From Streptomyces sp. WAC 01529 (lineage in GTDB: Bacteria; Actinomycetota; Actinomycetes; Streptomycetales; Streptomycetaceae), in NCBI RefSeq assembly GCF_003945545.1, contig NZ_CP029617.1:5379001-5443000 (forward strand): a DNA stretch of 64,000 nucleotides. The letters are read 5' to 3'. The notes beneath the pieces were generated by a model that did not search any database, was not told where the DNA came from, and saw only the letters and a program-made list of their open reading frames with translations. How positions within the stretch are numbered: position 1 is the stretch's first letter; each line of letters starts with the position of its first letter. Of the stretch, positions 62,669 through 64,000 are shown piece by piece. The translations under genes and the position numbers were made by a program.

Positions 62669-63649
62669 CTAGGCGAGGCGCACGCGCGGGTCGATGAGTG
62701 CGTAGATCGCGTCGACGATGATGTTGAAGACGACGATCGCCGTGGCGGCCACCAGTACGACGCCGAGCAGCATCGGCAGGTCACTGGTGTTGACGGCCCG
62801 GACCGAGAGGTCGCCGATGCCGTGCAGTGCGAACGTCTTCTCGGTGATGATCGCGCCGCCGAGCAGGACGCCGAGGTCGAGGCCGAAGATCGTGACGATC
62901 GGGCCCATCGCGCCGCGCCAGGCGAAGCGGAAGAAGACCGAGCGGCCGGAGAGGCCCTTGGCGCGTGCCGTGCGGACGTAGTCCTCGCTGAGCGTCTCGA
63001 CCATCTGGGAGCGCGTCATACGGGTGTAGTTCGCCGTGAAGATCAGCGACAGGACCATCCAGGGGATCATCAGGCCCGAGAACCAGGCGCCCGGATCCTC
63101 GCTGAAGGGCGTGTACTGCGGCCGGTCCAGCCACTTGAGCTGGTAGGTGAAGAGGTACACGGCGAAGACGCCGACGACGTAGATCTGGAGCGAGGACGCG
63201 ACCAGCGAGGCGGACGAGGCGATCTTGTCGATGGCCTTGCCCTGCTTGCGGGCGGCCAGCATGCCGGTGCCCACGCCGAAGACGACGAAGACGAGGGCCG
63301 CGCCGAGCGAGAGCGACACGGTGGTCGGGAAGCGGTCCAGGATCGTGCCGAGGACGGGCTCGCGGTTGCGGAACGAGTAACCCAGGCAGGGCGCGGGGCA
63401 GTTGCCGAACGAGGCGTAGTCGCGGCCGACGAACAGGCCCTGGAACCAGTGCCAGTACTGCACCGGAAGTGAATCGGCGATCCCCAGGTTGTGCCGCACC
63501 AGGTCCAGCGTCTCGGGGGAGCAGACCTTGCCGCAGGCGAGTCGTGCGGGGTCGCGCGGGGCGGCGTAGAAGAGGAAGAAGACGAGAACGCTGATGATCA
63601 GCAGGATCACCGCGCCACCGGCGATGCGGCGAAGGAGGAAGCGGAGCAT
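62669..63649 (-). CDS. Peptide ABC transporter permease (OppB type)
   Basis: 326 residues, six helices (first VILLIISVLVFFLFYAAP). A Cys-containing periplasmic loop (CGKVCSPE, FGNCPAPCLGYS) and the EAA loop RTARAKGLSGRSVFFRFAWRGAMGP are visible. Only one permease lies between the binding protein and the ATPases, so its partner is expected on the other side of the binding-protein gene, as in bldK. Read from the SBP-permease hairpin at 63690. Confidence 0.93.
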   Translation of the reverse strand: MLRFLLRRIAGGAVILLIISVLVFFLFYAAPRDPARLACGKVCSPETLDLVRHNLGIADSLPVQYWHWFQGLFVGRDYASFGNCPAPCLGYSFRNREPVLGTILDRFPTTVSLSLGAALVFVVFGVGTGMLAARKQGKAIDKIASSASLVASSLQIYVVGVFAVYLFTYQLKWLDRPQYTPFSEDPGAWFSGLMIPWMVLSLIFTANYTRMTRSQMVETLSEDYVRTARAKGLSGRSVFFRFAWRGAMGPIVTIFGLDLGVLLGGAIITEKTFALHGIGDLSVRAVNTSDLPMLLGVVLVAATAIVVFNIIVDAIYALIDPRVRLA

Positions 63650-63689
63650 GGCAGTTGGTTTTCCTGACGGATGCCGTGGTTGAGGAGGG

Positions 63690-63725
63690 GGCGGGGCGGC
63701 CCTCCCTCAGGAGTGCCGCCCCGCC
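63690..63725 (-). terminator. Hairpin between binding-protein gene and permease gene (leftward operon)
   Basis: GGCGGGGCGGC (63690-63700) and GCCGCCCCGCC (63715-63725), perfect 11-bp stem, in the 90-bp gap. It copies the arrangement at 55541-55573 in the other operon and likely tunes the binding-protein:permease ratio. Confidence 0.75.
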
Positions 63726-63739
63726 TCTGGGGCCGGTCG

Positions 63740-64000
63740 TCAGGCCTTGACGTAGGTCTTGTAGATCAGCGTCGCGGCGAACTGCGGGTCGTACTGCGCG
63801 CCGCCGACCTTGGAGCCGTGCAGGTAGAAGCGGCGCTGGTAGGTCTCCGGGATGATCGGCACGACCTCTTCCATGATCCGCTTGTCCAGCTCGGCCCAGG
63901 CCTTGCCGGCCTCCTTCTGGTCCGAGATGACCGCGTTCTTCTTGATCGCCTCGTTGATCCAGTCGACATCGGTCTGCGAGATGTTGTTCTGGCCGTCGCC
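63740..64000 (-). CDS. Family 5 solute-binding protein, C-terminal part (5' end outside window)
   Basis: The last 86 residues of a binding protein are visible, in frame: DVDWINEAIKKNAV, EAGKAWAELDKRIMEEVVPIIP and YDPQFAATLIYKTYVKA at the end. The pattern is that of the C-terminal lobe of DppA/OppA-like proteins. It is upstream of the OppB/D/F genes in the leftward operon, in the BldKB position. Confidence 0.9.
   Translation of the reverse strand, partial: GDGQNNISQTDVDWINEAIKKNAVISDQKEAGKAWAELDKRIMEEVVPIIPETYQRRFYLHGSKVGGAQYDPQFAATLIYKTYVKA

Overview
The window is very GC-rich, with short or overlapping gene junctions, many GTG starts, gamma-butyrolactone-type signalling genes, a regulator pairing a PP2C phosphatase with an anti-sigma-like kinase domain, and large peptide-ABC operons. 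All of this points to a Streptomyces or close relative. I saw no rRNA, tRNA, CRISPR array, integrase or insertion sequence.

Positions 1-27454 are a biosynthetic gene cluster whose left end is cut by the window edge. A leftward operon (7041 to 1) encodes an aldehyde dehydrogenase, an acyl-CoA-dehydrogenase-like flavoprotein, a class III aminotransferase, a START-like protein, a small polytopic membrane protein, a flavin reductase, a ferritin-like diiron oxygenase and a ketoacyl synthase III. A divergent rightward operon (7277-18418) encodes a free ACP, one large type I PKS module (KS-AT-degenerate DH-truncated ER-KR-ACP), an acyl-AMP ligase, a luciferase-like oxidoreductase, a type II thioesterase with a Cys nucleophile and an MFS exporter, and ends in a perfect 14-bp hairpin. 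Next come a P450, a diacylglycerol-kinase-like enzyme, a SnoaL-like protein and an MmgE/PrpD protein. The block closes with an AfsA homologue, two TetR regulators with palindromic candidate operators, a group D flavin monooxygenase-like protein and a HAD hydrolase.

The gene content matches, family by family, the azoxy-forming machinery of valanimycin-type pathways: a membrane protein plus diiron oxygenase (hydrazine synthase and azoxy synthase), an acyl-CoA-dehydrogenase-fold N-hydroxylase plus flavin reductase (VlmH/VlmR), and a DAG-kinase homologue plus MmgE/PrpD protein (VlmJ/VlmK, which phosphorylate and then dehydrate a hydroxyl). Here it is joined to a polyketide and amine-forming assembly line. 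The inferred model is: the PKS or ACP-bound chain is reduced to an aldehyde, transaminated to an amine, N-oxidised, coupled to a second nitrogen unit, converted to an azoxy group, and possibly dehydrated to a vinyl-azoxy end. The seryl-tRNA synthetase and transferase genes of valanimycin were not found here and may lie left of position 1.

Positions 27470-53402 look like ordinary chromosome: an ECF sigma factor with a co-transcribed membrane-anchored partner, a threonine-synthase-like enzyme, a secreted subtilisin, a membrane-anchored esterase, a GntR regulator, a Nudix hydrolase, PP2C and anti-sigma-like regulators, PspA with a TPM-domain protein, a GlxA-type regulator, a metallo-beta-lactamase-fold protein, a SUKH protein, an sdhCAB operon, an unusual solute-binding lipoprotein with a lysine-rich insert, and typA. 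Positions 53895-64000 hold two convergent peptide/nickel-family ABC operons separated by a Uma2-family gene; the right-hand one is cut by the window edge and has the gene order of bldK.
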